Below, piece after piece: positions 16,799-25,316 of a stretch of DNA of 37,863 bases. Made by a program: the position numbers and the translations under genes. Origin of the DNA: an uncultured Eubacterium sp. Lineage in GTDB: Bacteria; Bacillota; Clostridia; Lachnospirales; Lachnospiraceae. Within the stretch, counting starts at the first letter, position 1. Each line of letters opens with the position of its first letter. The notes under the pieces are model-generated. The model was not told the DNA's origin, made no database searches, and worked only from the letters and a program-made list of their open reading frames with translations. The stretch spans positions 1 through 37,863 of the forward strand of contig CAJUBZ010000015.1 of NCBI GenBank assembly GCA_910584795.1, written 5' to 3'.

Positions 16799-17910
16799 TG
16801 GCTGAAGAAATGAAGAAAACAGCAGAAGTGAAAACAACTCCTCAAAATAAAAAAGTTTCTAAAGTAAAAGAAGCAAAGAAAACAAAGAATAAAAAGATGA
16901 GAACATACCAGCAGAGACAGGACAGAGCAGGATATATGTTCATGATACCATGGATTGTTGGTTTTACGGCATTTACATTGTTCCCATTATTCTTTACAGT
17001 ATATTTGAGTTTTACAAACGTAAAAACAACAGCACTTGGATATGATTTCGAATTCACAGGTGTGAAGAATTATATTAATGCTTTTGTAGGCAATAATGAG
17101 TTTTTACCGGCGGTACTCAGTTACCTGCAGATGATTATTCCATATACTTTTATTGTAGTGGTTTTATCATTTATCATTGCTTATTTATTGTCAAAGATTA
17201 AAACAGGTAAGGGTATTCTTCGAACACTATATTTCTTACCGGTAGTAATTATGTCAGGACCGGTTATGGAGCAGATAATGACAGTACAGTCTGCAGGTGA
17301 GACTGCTTCTGCTGCAGAACAGCTGGCAGCGGCAAACGAGCAGGCAACAGCTTATTCAAATATCTTTATTATGCAGATTATTGAAAGTTATTCTTCAGGA
17401 CTGGCACATGCACTTGCAGGCATATTTGATCAGTTATCCATTATACTTTGGTTTACAGGTATTCCGATTGTATTATTTATTAATGGATTACAGAAGATTA
17501 ACGGAAGTATTTATGAGGCGGCAAAGATTGACTCAGCCAATGCATGGCAGATTATGTGGAAGATTACCATTCCTATGTTGAAGCAGACAGGGTTAATTAT
17601 TACAGTATTTACAGTAATTCAGCTTGGTATGTTTGGATCTATTAATCCACTGTACAGTCTGATTGAAGAAAAAACCGGTGAAACCGGTACAGGACTGGGA
17701 TTCGCGGCAACATATGCATGGATTTACAGTATTATTGTTTTGATTATTGTGGGATTTATCTTTGTATTATTTAAAGATAGAAAACCAAGAGATATCAAAG
17801 CAAGACAGAAACAGGAAAAGAAACTGAAAAAATTAGAAAAGCAGCAAAAGAAGAGACTTGCTGCACAAAAGAGACATCAGAAGAAGGAGGCAAAGTTATA
17901 TGGCAAATAA
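16798..17910 (+). CDS. ABC sugar permease, MalF type (pair 2), with basic tails
   Basis: This 370-aa permease is longer than usual because of a Lys-rich N-terminal extension (residues 1-38) and a highly basic C-terminal tail (about 325-370, nearly all K, R, Q and A). The core has six spans. The EAA loop is EAAKIDSANAWQ...ITIPMLKQ, so the usual DG is DS. Between spans there is an acidic Ala-rich insert (QSAGETASAAEQLAAANEQ). The basic tails would lie in the cytoplasm and could contact the ATPase or nucleic acid or lipid headgroups; this is speculation. GGAGG precedes the start. Confidence 0.9.
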   Translation: MAEEMKKTAEVKTTPQNKKVSKVKEAKKTKNKKMRTYQQRQDRAGYMFMIPWIVGFTAFTLFPLFFTVYLSFTNVKTTALGYDFEFTGVKNYINAFVGNNEFLPAVLSYLQMIIPYTFIVVVLSFIIAYLLSKIKTGKGILRTLYFLPVVIMSGPVMEQIMTVQSAGETASAAEQLAAANEQATAYSNIFIMQIIESYSSGLAHALAGIFDQLSIILWFTGIPIVLFINGLQKINGSIYEAAKIDSANAWQIMWKITIPMLKQTGLIITVFTVIQLGMFGSINPLYSLIEEKTGETGTGLGFAATYAWIYSIIVLIIVGFIFVLFKDRKPRDIKARQKQEKKLKKLEKQQKKRLAAQKRHQKKEAKLYGK

Positions 17911-18853
17911 AAACAGTACAGCAAAGAAACTTGATTTGTCAGTATTAAAAAAGTTTAGCTTTGCTAAGTTCAAGAGATTTAAAGGTGTTCAGATAGTATC
18001 AAAAATAGCAATTTATTTTGTACTTATTTGTATTGGATTTATCTTTTTAGAACCAATACTTGAGATGTTGTCAAAGTCAATTATGCAGGCAAAGGACCTG
18101 ATTGATCCGTCCATTACGTGGATTGCAAAACATGCGACCTTTGATAACTTTAAAAATGCGGCAGCAACATTAAGTGTACCGGGTTCGCTTTTAAACTCTG
18201 TTTGGTTTTCGGCATTACTTGCAATTTGTCAGACAGCGGTTTCAGCGACAACAGCTTTTGCAATGTCCAGATATACATTTAAGGGGCGCAATTTCTGGTT
18301 TGTAATGTTAATTATTGCATTTATTATACCAATCCCATTGGTAACAATTCCTAGAATTATTGTATTTACCACAGTAGAGAACATTATTGGATTTAAACTG
18401 ATTAATACAGTAATTCCACAGATATTAATGTCTGTGTTAGGACAGGGTGCATATTCAACGATGTTGATATTGATTTTCTACAACTTCTTCAATATGATTC
18501 CAAAATCATTGGATGAAGCAGCTATGATTGATGGTGCAGGTTCATTGAAAGTGTTCTATCACGTAGCAATTCGTTTATCCATATCAACAATTCTTGTAGT
18601 ATTTTTATTCTCGTTTGTATTTAACTGGAACGAGACTTATACTACAAATCTTATGACGGGTGATTCTCTCACATTGCTGCCTGGAAAGCTGGCGATGTTT
18701 GATAATGGTATGGCATCTACCGGAAACTCGGTAAATGAAGCGAACCGAATGGCGGCAACTTTAATTGCCATAGCACCGTTATTGTTGTTATATGCATGTG
18801 TACAGAAGCAGTTCATTGAGGGTATCGAAAATACCGGTATCACAGGTGAATAA
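17900..18853 (+). CDS. ABC sugar permease, MalG type (pair 2)
   Basis: The 317-aa permease has six predicted spans. The start at 17900 has AAGGAGG upstream and overlaps the partner gene by 11 bases; an earlier in-frame ATG at 17858 lies well inside the partner gene. The EAA loop reads EAAMIDGAGSLKVFYHVAIRLS. The EAA and DG parts are intact, but the usual proline after the second half (I-x-L-P) is replaced, giving AIRLS. This is the last gene of the uninterrupted import run, and a hairpin follows before the GH16 gene. Confidence 0.9.
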   Translation: MANKNSTAKKLDLSVLKKFSFAKFKRFKGVQIVSKIAIYFVLICIGFIFLEPILEMLSKSIMQAKDLIDPSITWIAKHATFDNFKNAAATLSVPGSLLNSVWFSALLAICQTAVSATTAFAMSRYTFKGRNFWFVMLIIAFIIPIPLVTIPRIIVFTTVENIIGFKLINTVIPQILMSVLGQGAYSTMLILIFYNFFNMIPKSLDEAAMIDGAGSLKVFYHVAIRLSISTILVVFLFSFVFNWNETYTTNLMTGDSLTLLPGKLAMFDNGMASTGNSVNEANRMAATLIAIAPLLLLYACVQKQFIEGIENTGITGE

Positions 18854-18860
18854 GATAACA

Positions 18861-18893
18861 GGAGACAGGAATCAAAAGATTCCTGTGTCTCCC
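18861..18893 (+). terminator. Intercistronic stem-loop before the GH16 gene
   Basis: GGAGACAGGAATC pairs with GATTCCTGTGTCTCC around AAAA, with a two-base bulge. No T-run follows, so it is more likely an mRNA-processing or stabilising hairpin than a strong terminator. Confidence 0.5.
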
Positions 18894-18921
18894 CAATATT
18901 TATAAACGTGAGGGTAAAACT

Positions 18922-20265
18922 ATGAAGATGATGAAGAGAGTATTATCTATTGTTTTAGCATTGGCAATGATTGTTACAGTGATTTCAATAAATCCGACAG
19001 AGGCTAATGCAAAGGTAACCATCCAATCAGGTAAAAAAATCACTTTAACGATTGGAAAAAGTGAAAAAATTTATGTGAAACAAAAAGGTGCAACATTTAA
19101 GACAAGTAATAAAAAAGTTGCAACAGTTAGCAAGAAGGGTGTAGTTAAAGCGATTGCTCCTGGTAAATGTAAAATTACAATTAAAGTTGGAAGCAGCAAA
19201 GCAACATCAAAGGTAACAGTTAATCTTGCAAACGTTAAAATAACATCTGCAGAGCCGATATCTGTAAATGGTGCAAAATTAACATGGAAAAAGGTTAAAG
19301 GAGCAAAAGGATACTATGTATATCGCTCAACAAAGAAATCCAGTGGATATAAGAAGGTTGCAACAGTAAAGAAAACGAATGCAACAATCAAGAATCTGGC
19401 TTTAGGTTATACACATTACTTCAAAGTAAAGGCATACAATGCTAAGAAGAAAGTCAGTGCAAAGTATTCAAATGTTAAGAGTGTAAAGACATACAAATTA
19501 GTATGGTCTGATGAATTTAATGGTACTTCTTTAGATATGAGCAATTGGACTTATGAGACAGGACATGGTCAGAATGGCTGGGGAAATCAAGAATTACAAG
19601 ATTATAAGGCTGGTAATAATATTAAATTTGAAAATGGAAATCTTGTAATTATTCCTAGATGGGTAAAGAAGTCTGGAATGAAAGATGAAATTACATCTAC
19701 TCGAATTAAATCAAAAGGTAAGAGAGAATTTAAATATGGAAGAATGGAAATCAGAGCCAAAGCTGCAAAAGGAAAAGGAACATGGTCTGCAGGATGGATG
19801 TTGGGCGATGGCACCGGTGATTCCAGAGGATGGCCATATGATGGTGAGATTGATATTCTTGAAGCAATGAATGGCGGAGTGCCACAGACAATCCACTGTG
19901 AGTATTTCAACAACCAGTATTGGTCACATGGAAATAAGAATTACCAGACAGGATTAACACAGGCACAGTGTGCAGAGAAGTACCACACTTATGGAATTAT
20001 CTGGACGGAGAAATACATTCAGTTTACAGTAGATGGCGTTAATAAGGGAAAATATGATCCAAGCATCTACAGCAAGAGTATTTACGATAAAGTATGGGGT
20101 GGAGAATTTGATCATCCGTTCTTCTTTATCTTAAACTGTGCAATTGGCGGTAATGCAGCTGGACAGGTTGACCTAAATGATGGTTGGACATTAGTAAAGA
20201 ATACTGCAACAGAGAAAGTATATGAAGACTACTTCTATATTGATTATGTAAGAGTATATCAGTAA
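18922..20265 (+). CDS. Secreted GH16 beta-1,3(4)-glucanase with Big2-like and FN3-like modules
   Basis: The 447-aa secreted enzyme is predicted to cut beta-1,3- or mixed-linkage glucan outside the cell. Layout: signal peptide to about residue 30 (TEANA), Lys-rich bacterial Ig-like (Big2) domain 31-102, FN3-like domain 105-190 (WKKVKGAKGYYVYRS), GH16 domain 192-447. The catalytic signature is DGEIDILEAMNG with E309 as nucleophile, D311 and E314 as acid/base. The EIDILE form with the extra residue is that of laminarinase/lichenase-type GH16. WSDEFNG opens the domain and DYVRVYQ closes it, as usual. GAGGG at 18910-18914 precedes the ATG. The Lys-rich Ig modules may hold it to the wall by charge. 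Confidence 0.93.
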   Translation: MKMMKRVLSIVLALAMIVTVISINPTEANAKVTIQSGKKITLTIGKSEKIYVKQKGATFKTSNKKVATVSKKGVVKAIAPGKCKITIKVGSSKATSKVTVNLANVKITSAEPISVNGAKLTWKKVKGAKGYYVYRSTKKSSGYKKVATVKKTNATIKNLALGYTHYFKVKAYNAKKKVSAKYSNVKSVKTYKLVWSDEFNGTSLDMSNWTYETGHGQNGWGNQELQDYKAGNNIKFENGNLVIIPRWVKKSGMKDEITSTRIKSKGKREFKYGRMEIRAKAAKGKGTWSAGWMLGDGTGDSRGWPYDGEIDILEAMNGGVPQTIHCEYFNNQYWSHGNKNYQTGLTQAQCAEKYHTYGIIWTEKYIQFTVDGVNKGKYDPSIYSKSIYDKVWGGEFDHPFFFILNCAIGGNAAGQVDLNDGWTLVKNTATEKVYEDYFYIDYVRVYQ

Positions 20266-20274
20266 AAAGTAATG

Positions 20275-20321
20275 AGTGAAAAGCAGACATGATACTTTAT
20301 GTCTCATGTCTGCGGTTCACT
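20275..20321 (+). terminator. Stem-loop between GH16 and the LacI gene
   Basis: GCAGACATGA (20283-20292) pairs with TCATGTCTGC (20304-20313), and the stem continues outside an AA/GG internal loop with AGTGAA and TTCACT. No U-run follows. It may be a terminator-like or processing element separating the secreted enzyme from the regulator. Confidence 0.5.
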
Positions 20322-20350
20322 TTGAATGAATGAAAATGGGAGGTTATTGT

Positions 20351-21349
20351 ATGGTTACAATAAAGGATGTTGCCCGTGAAGCAGGTGTTGCGATATCTAC
20401 AGTATCGAATGTATTTAACAATGCAGATATTGTAAGCGAAGAGACGAAACAAAGAGTATTGGATGCGGTAGAAAAACTTCATTACATACCGAATATGAAT
20501 GCGAAGTTATTAAAGTCCAATAGGAAAAATACAATTGGCCTCTTTTTAACAAGTTTACAAGGTGATTTCTATAAAGTATTAACGCAGGCAATTCATCTGC
20601 AGTGTAAGTTAAATAATTACTTATTAAATATCTATGTAAGTAATGATAATTCACCAGATGAAATTTACAGAATGATTATTGCGTCAGGTGTTGCTGGGGC
20701 TATTATATACCATGAAGACTTAACGGGAGATTATGTGAAACGAATTGCCACAGTTAATATTCCGATGGTGTTCATCGACAGAGAAAGCAAAGGAAAAAAT
20801 ATTTCGGGTGTGTTGGTTGATGACAGATTAGGAGCTTCAATGGCAGTAGATTATCTGGTGAAATTAGGTCATAAACGTATTGGTTATATGCATGGAAATG
20901 ACTCGGGAGATGACAGGCATCGTTATCAGGGATATGTTGATATGATGCAGCGGAACAATCTACCAATAGATGAAGACATTGTTTTAAGAGGCTATTATGA
21001 AGAAGCATTGGCGTATAGTGAGATGCGTTCGGTGTTATCAAGTGGAATTAAGTTGCCGGATGCAATGTTCTGTGCCAATGATGAAATGGCATGGGGATGT
21101 ATCAAGGCATTTCAGGATGTTGGAATAAAAGTTCCAGAACAGATAAGTGTCATAGGGTATGATGACAGTACGATTAGTGAGTACTATAGTATCCCTTTGA
21201 CAACAGTACACAGCCCGATTACAGAAATGGGAAGTGCAAGCGCAAATGAACTTTTCAGATTATTAAATGATGAAGGGGATAAGGGTGGAACAGTCACCAA
21301 ACTTTCACCAAAAATGATTTACAGAAGTTCATGCGGAAAACGCAAGTAG
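20351..21349 (+). CDS. LacI-family transcriptional regulator
   Basis: The 332-aa protein has an N-terminal HTH (MVTIKDVAREAGVAISTVSN) and a periplasmic-binding-like effector domain with the typical VDDRLGASMAVDYLVKLGHKRIGYMHG and CANDEMAWG segments. The start at 20351 has GGGAGG 7 bases upstream; a longer in-frame reading from 20330 would place extra residues before the HTH and lacks a ribosome site. It is 12 bases ahead of the phosphorylase gene, so the two are co-transcribed. It is the only regulator in the glucan region. The palindromes at 5462-5477 and 26279-26303 are candidate targets. The effector is unknown, but an imported beta-glucoside or a phosphorylase product is likely. Confidence 0.92.
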   Translation: MVTIKDVAREAGVAISTVSNVFNNADIVSEETKQRVLDAVEKLHYIPNMNAKLLKSNRKNTIGLFLTSLQGDFYKVLTQAIHLQCKLNNYLLNIYVSNDNSPDEIYRMIIASGVAGAIIYHEDLTGDYVKRIATVNIPMVFIDRESKGKNISGVLVDDRLGASMAVDYLVKLGHKRIGYMHGNDSGDDRHRYQGYVDMMQRNNLPIDEDIVLRGYYEEALAYSEMRSVLSSGIKLPDAMFCANDEMAWGCIKAFQDVGIKVPEQISVIGYDDSTISEYYSIPLTTVHSPITEMGSASANELFRLLNDEGDKGGTVTKLSPKMIYRSSCGKRK

Positions 21350-21361
21350 AAGGAGATTATT

Positions 21362-24300
21362 ATGGAGAATTATAGACTTGAAGGACAGACATTTGTAATT
21401 GATGATTATGATAAAATGCCGGCTTTTTCAAGCTTTTTACCAGGTCTTGCTGGTGTAAAAGGCATTCCAATGTGGACATTTTACACAAACAGAGGACAGG
21501 GAATGAATAGTTTTGGTGTTGATAATAAGGGCAATGCCATTATGGAGTTTAATTCAGCAAATACGGCTTTTGAAAATACAACAGTAAAAGGTTTTAGAAC
21601 TTTCTTAAAAATAGACGGTGAATATTATGAGCCATTTTTCAGATATGAGAAAGAAGCAAAACGTCAGATTAGAATGAATAAGAATAGTTTTAAAATTATC
21701 GAAACCAATGAAAAGTATGGAATTGAAGTTACGGTAAATTACTTTATTCTTCCAAATGAGAGTATTGGTGCCTTAATCAGACAGGTATCTGTAAAAAATA
21801 TATCAGATACTGCAAAGGAAATAGAAGTAATTGACGGACTTCCTAAGATTATTACATTTGGAATTTCTAATGGAGAATTTAAGGAAATGTCAAACTTATT
21901 TAAGAGTTGGGCATTCATCAAAAACTTAGATAACAAAGTTCCATATTACACATTGAGAGCTTCTAAAGATGATTCTGCAGAGGTTTCAGAAATTGAAGGC
22001 GGTTACTATTATCTTACAATCAGAGATGGTAAACTACAGGATGTTATTTATGATATTGACACAGTTTTTGGATATGACTTATCACTTATGACACCAGTCA
22101 GATTTATGGAAGGCGGTATCGACGAGGTAAAAGCAAAGAAACAGTGTTTCGCAAATAAGGTTCCTTGTGGATTTACGCCATTTAAAGAGAATGTAGCTGC
22201 AGGTGAGGCAATTACGTTTGATACAATGATGGGATTTGCAGGTTCAGAAGAACAGATTAATGCTAAATTAGATACGTTTACAAAGCCAAACTATATTGCG
22301 GATAAGTTTGTGGAAGCAGAAGAGCTGGCGGACAGTTTCACATCAGATGTTAAGACACATACAGCGGCAGGTAAGTTTGATCAGTACATCGAGCAGTGTT
22401 ATCTGGATAACTTCCTTCGTGGTGGTTACCCATACGTTTTAAATAAAGACGGAAACAAGTCTATTATTCACTTATTCAGCAGAAAGCACGGAGATCCGGA
22501 GAGAGATTACAATTTCTTCTCAATTGCCGCTGAATATTATTCACAGGGTAATGGAAACTTCCGTGATGTTTCACAGAATAGAAGAAACGATGTATTCTTC
22601 AATAAAGACGTTGGAGAATTTAATGTAAAGACATTCTTTAGTTTAGTACAGGCAGATGGTTATAATCCATTGGAAGTAAGACCAAGTTTATTCAATGTTA
22701 CATCTGGAAAAGAAGCAGATGTTCAGGCTTATGTAAAAGAAAACATCAATGGTGATGCTTCTGCGATTGAAAAGATTGTAGCAGGTAAGTTTACACCAGG
22801 TCAGATCTCAAATACAATCGCAAAACTTGGTTTGGATGTTAAGATTGATGACGGTGATTTTATTGCTGAAATCTTAAATAACTGCGACCAGAATATCGAG
22901 GCAGGATTTGGCGAAGGTTATTGGAGTGACCACTGGGATTACAACATGGATTTAGTAGACAATTACTTAAGTGTTTATCCGGATAAACTAAATGATTTAT
23001 TATTTGAAGATAAAACATACAAGTTTTATGACAGTGTAGCTTTCGTTGTACCAAGAGACGAAAAATACGTTATTAATAAAAAGGGTGATGTACGTCAGTA
23101 TGGTATGGAAGTAGAAGATGCTGATAAACTTGCACGTCCTGGATTTAATAAATGGGCAACAAACTGGTTAAAGACAAAGGACGAGAATATTTATCATACA
23201 ACATTGGCTGTCAAGATGGTGATTCTTGCTCTTAGCAAGTTTGCGCAGCTTGATGTTGACGGTATCGGTGTAGAAATGGAAGGTGGAAAACCGGGCTGGA
23301 ATGATGCTATGAACGGTCTTCCTGGATTGTTTGGTTCCGGTACACCGGAAACATTTGAATTAAAGAGATTAGTAAGCTTTATAACAGAAAACTTTACAGG
23401 TGATGGCGAAGTTATAATGCCGAAGGAAATTGCTCAGTACATGGATGATGTAAAGGCTGCTCTTGATGAGTATAATGCCGGCGCATTGAGTGATTTTGCA
23501 TACTGGGATAAGGTTGCTGCAATTAGAGAAAACTATAGAGAGAGCGTAAAACTTTACTTAAGTGGTGAAGAAGCAACAGTTTCTAAAGCTCGTATTGTAG
23601 AAGTATTTAGTGCATTTGCAGAAAAGATTGAAAAAGGTATTGAAAAAGCTATCGAAATGGGTAATGGACTGGTTCCTACATATATTACTCATGAAGCTGT
23701 TGAATTTGAACCTGTAGTAGATGAAAATGGCGAAGCTGTTATCAGTCATTACGGACTTCCAAAAGTAAAAGTTAAGGAATTTAAAGCGGTTCCATTACCA
23801 TACTTCTTAGAAGGACCGGCTCGTATGATGGGTTATGTAGATACAGATACAGCGAGAGAGATGTATGGCAAAGTTAAGGAAACAGGTCTTTATGACCAGA
23901 AGCTGGCAATGTATAAGACTTCAGCTTCTATAGAAGAATGTTCTATGGAGAATGGACGTTGTCGTGCATTTACACCAGGCTGGCAGGAGAGAGAAAATGT
24001 ATTCCTTCACATGGAATATAAATACATTCTTGCTATGATTAAAGCAGGACTTTATGATGAGTATTATGAAACAATTACAAGAGCGTTAATTCCATTCTTA
24101 GATCCAAATATGTATGGAAGAAGTACTCTTGAAAATTCATCATTCCTTGCATCTAGTGCAAATCCTAACGAGGATATTCACGGAAGAGGTTTTGTTGCAA
24201 GACTATCAGGTTCTACAACAGAAATGATTTCTATGTGGATTGAGATGATGATGGGAGGAAAGGTATTTACTTATGAAGAGGGAGAGCTTGTACTGAACTT

Positions 24301-24541
24301 TGATCCAAAGATTGCTAACTGGCTCTTTGATGAAGGAAAAGTTACATTCAGACTTCTTTCTACATGTGATGTTACATATGTAAATAATACAGGAAAGAAT
24401 ACTTATGGCGAAGATGCCGCTAAGGTTTCAAAAGTTGAAATAAATGGTGAAACTGTAGCAACAGAAGGAAAGATTGTCGGAGAAATGGCAGAAGCTGTTC
24501 GTGACGGTAAGATTTCAGCCATAACAGTTTATTTTGAGTAA
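21362..24541 (+). CDS. GH161-like beta-1,3-oligoglucan phosphorylase (GH94/149/161 group)
   Basis: The 1059-aa cytoplasmic protein has no signal peptide. It has the layout of the GH94-related phosphorylases: an N-terminal beta-sandwich (LPGLAGVKGIPMWTFYTNRGQG region), then a long alpha/alpha-barrel with the conserved catalytic segment GKPGWNDAMNGLPG, where D648 is the likely general acid. GRGFVARLSGST near 945 is in the phosphate-side C-terminal part. It is longer than GH94 cellobiose or laminaribiose phosphorylases (about 800-910 aa) and closer in size to GH149/GH161 enzymes. A Firmicute source and a separate GH94 gene downstream favour GH161. Predicted reaction: beta-1,3-oligoglucan plus phosphate gives glucose-1-phosphate and a shorter chain. 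AAGGAG precedes the start. Confidence 0.8.
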   Translation: MENYRLEGQTFVIDDYDKMPAFSSFLPGLAGVKGIPMWTFYTNRGQGMNSFGVDNKGNAIMEFNSANTAFENTTVKGFRTFLKIDGEYYEPFFRYEKEAKRQIRMNKNSFKIIETNEKYGIEVTVNYFILPNESIGALIRQVSVKNISDTAKEIEVIDGLPKIITFGISNGEFKEMSNLFKSWAFIKNLDNKVPYYTLRASKDDSAEVSEIEGGYYYLTIRDGKLQDVIYDIDTVFGYDLSLMTPVRFMEGGIDEVKAKKQCFANKVPCGFTPFKENVAAGEAITFDTMMGFAGSEEQINAKLDTFTKPNYIADKFVEAEELADSFTSDVKTHTAAGKFDQYIEQCYLDNFLRGGYPYVLNKDGNKSIIHLFSRKHGDPERDYNFFSIAAEYYSQGNGNFRDVSQNRRNDVFFNKDVGEFNVKTFFSLVQADGYNPLEVRPSLFNVTSGKEADVQAYVKENINGDASAIEKIVAGKFTPGQISNTIAKLGLDVKIDDGDFIAEILNNCDQNIEAGFGEGYWSDHWDYNMDLVDNYLSVYPDKLNDLLFEDKTYKFYDSVAFVVPRDEKYVINKKGDVRQYGMEVEDADKLARPGFNKWATNWLKTKDENIYHTTLAVKMVILALSKFAQLDVDGIGVEMEGGKPGWNDAMNGLPGLFGSGTPETFELKRLVSFITENFTGDGEVIMPKEIAQYMDDVKAALDEYNAGALSDFAYWDKVAAIRENYRESVKLYLSGEEATVSKARIVEVFSAFAEKIEKGIEKAIEMGNGLVPTYITHEAVEFEPVVDENGEAVISHYGLPKVKVKEFKAVPLPYFLEGPARMMGYVDTDTAREMYGKVKETGLYDQKLAMYKTSASIEECSMENGRCRAFTPGWQERENVFLHMEYKYILAMIKAGLYDEYYETITRALIPFLDPNMYGRSTLENSSFLASSANPNEDIHGRGFVARLSGSTTEMISMWIEMMMGGKVFTYEEGELVLNFDPKIANWLFDEGKVTFRLLSTCDVTYVNNTGKNTYGEDAAKVSKVEINGETVATEGKIVGEMAEAVRDGKISAITVYFE

Positions 24542-24675
24542 TGAGCCAAGAGTATATGCTTGCATGTGTATCTGGCGAATGGCGTTTGGTGCATATGTTA
24601 CGACAAATACATTTGACGAATGTCACGAGAGTCAAATTCCCCATTGCATGCAGCGAGGGATTTGATTTTGAATAG
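24541..24675 (+). CDS. Candidate small ORF (44 aa) overlapping the phosphorylase stop
   Basis: The ATG shares its first base with the phosphorylase TAA (TAATG), and the frame runs MSQEYMLACVSGEWRLVHML and on to a TAG at 24673-24675. No ribosome site other than the upstream coding sequence is seen, so it would rely on re-initiation. The same DNA contains a 7-bp hairpin (24611-24617 with 24631-24637). It could be a real leader-like peptide, or simply part of a dispersed intergenic element. No family is recognised. Confidence 0.3.
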   Translation: MSQEYMLACVSGEWRLVHMLRQIHLTNVTRVKFPIACSEGFDFE

Positions 24676-24690
24676 AAAATGGTAAGGGAT

Positions 24691-24724
24691 AGCCCCGGTA
24701 TGCTTATGCGTATCGGGGCTTATT
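24691..24724 (+). terminator. Terminator after the GH161 gene
   Basis: AGCCCCGGTA (24691-24700) pairs with TATCGGGGCT (24711-24720) with one G.T pair, followed by TATT. It is G+C-rich compared with its surroundings and probably ends the LacI-phosphorylase transcript. Confidence 0.75.
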
Positions 24725-24762
24725 ACATATGAAAGAGGCTCACGTTATTGGCAGAGGAACAA

Positions 24763-25101
24763 TTACACGTAGAAATGGATAATTGAGAGGAAAGTACGTG
24801 TAAAAAGGAGAGAAAGAATTTATTGTCGGGCAAAAATTACACGTAGAAATAGGAAAATGAGAGGAAAGTACGTGTAAAAATGAGAGGATGAATTTATTGC
24901 AGAGGAAAAAATTACACGTAGAAATAGGAAAATGAGAGGAAAGTACGTGTAAAAAGGAGAGAAAGAATTTATTGCAGAGGAAAAAATTACACGTAGAAAT
25001 AGGAAAATGAGAGGAAAGTACGTGTAAAGAGGAGAGAAAGAATCTATTGTCGGGCAAAAATTACACATAGAAATGAATAATTTTAGGGAAAATATGTGTA
25101 A
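24763..25101. repeat. Array of five TTACACGTA/TACGTGTAA hairpin repeats
   Basis: Five hairpins begin at 24763, 24837, 24912, 24987 and 25061, a period of 74-75 bp. Each has 9-base arms: 24763-24771/24795-24803, 24837-24845/24869-24877, 24912-24920/24944-24952, 24987-24995/25019-25027 and 25061-25069/25093-25101. Loops of 23 bases (GAAATAGGAAAATGAGAGGAAAG-like, purine-rich on this strand) and spacers are well conserved in the middle three units. The fifth unit carries TTACACATA with TATGTGTAA, a matched change in both arms that keeps pairing. The minus strand is open across it in two frames only because of the periodicity. The flanks 24725-24762 and 25102-25220 show no gene. Confidence 0.9.
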
Positions 25102-25220
25102 AAGAGATTAGACTTAACAACAATAGTAATTGTAGTATAAATGATATTTGTAGAAGATATTGATAAGAAATCTATTGTAAGAGAACAGTTAGTTTGAAGA
25201 TTTGTTTGAAAAAATATAAA

Positions 25221-25250
25221 TTGTACAGGACAAAATATAAACAATATGAT
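25221..25250 (+). promoter_or_regulatory. Promoter for the 25317 gene
   Basis: TTGTAC at 25221-25226 and TATGAT at 25245-25250 have 18-bp spacing, about 65 bases before the TTG start codon. This gives the inserted gene its own transcription unit. Confidence 0.5.
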
Positions 25251-25316
25251 ACAATAGGCATTGTATTAAAACAAAACATAAAATAAACATTATCATATAG
25301 AAAAGGAGACGCATAA

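Noticed and set aside
5491..18853. Search for an ABC ATPase (Walker A GxxGxGKST, signature LSGGQ) in the cluster
   Set aside because: No reading frame in the window shows these motifs, so an ATPase must come from elsewhere in the genome.
24740..25068. Two minus-strand reading frames of 82-105 codons over the hairpin array
   Set aside because: They repeat the same 25-residue pattern only because the DNA repeats with a period of 75 bp (or 74), have no ribosome site and no sensible protein character.
24763..25101. CRISPR-like appearance of the array
   Set aside because: The period is 74-75 bp and both arms and the segments between them are repeated. There are no unique spacers, and no cas gene is near.
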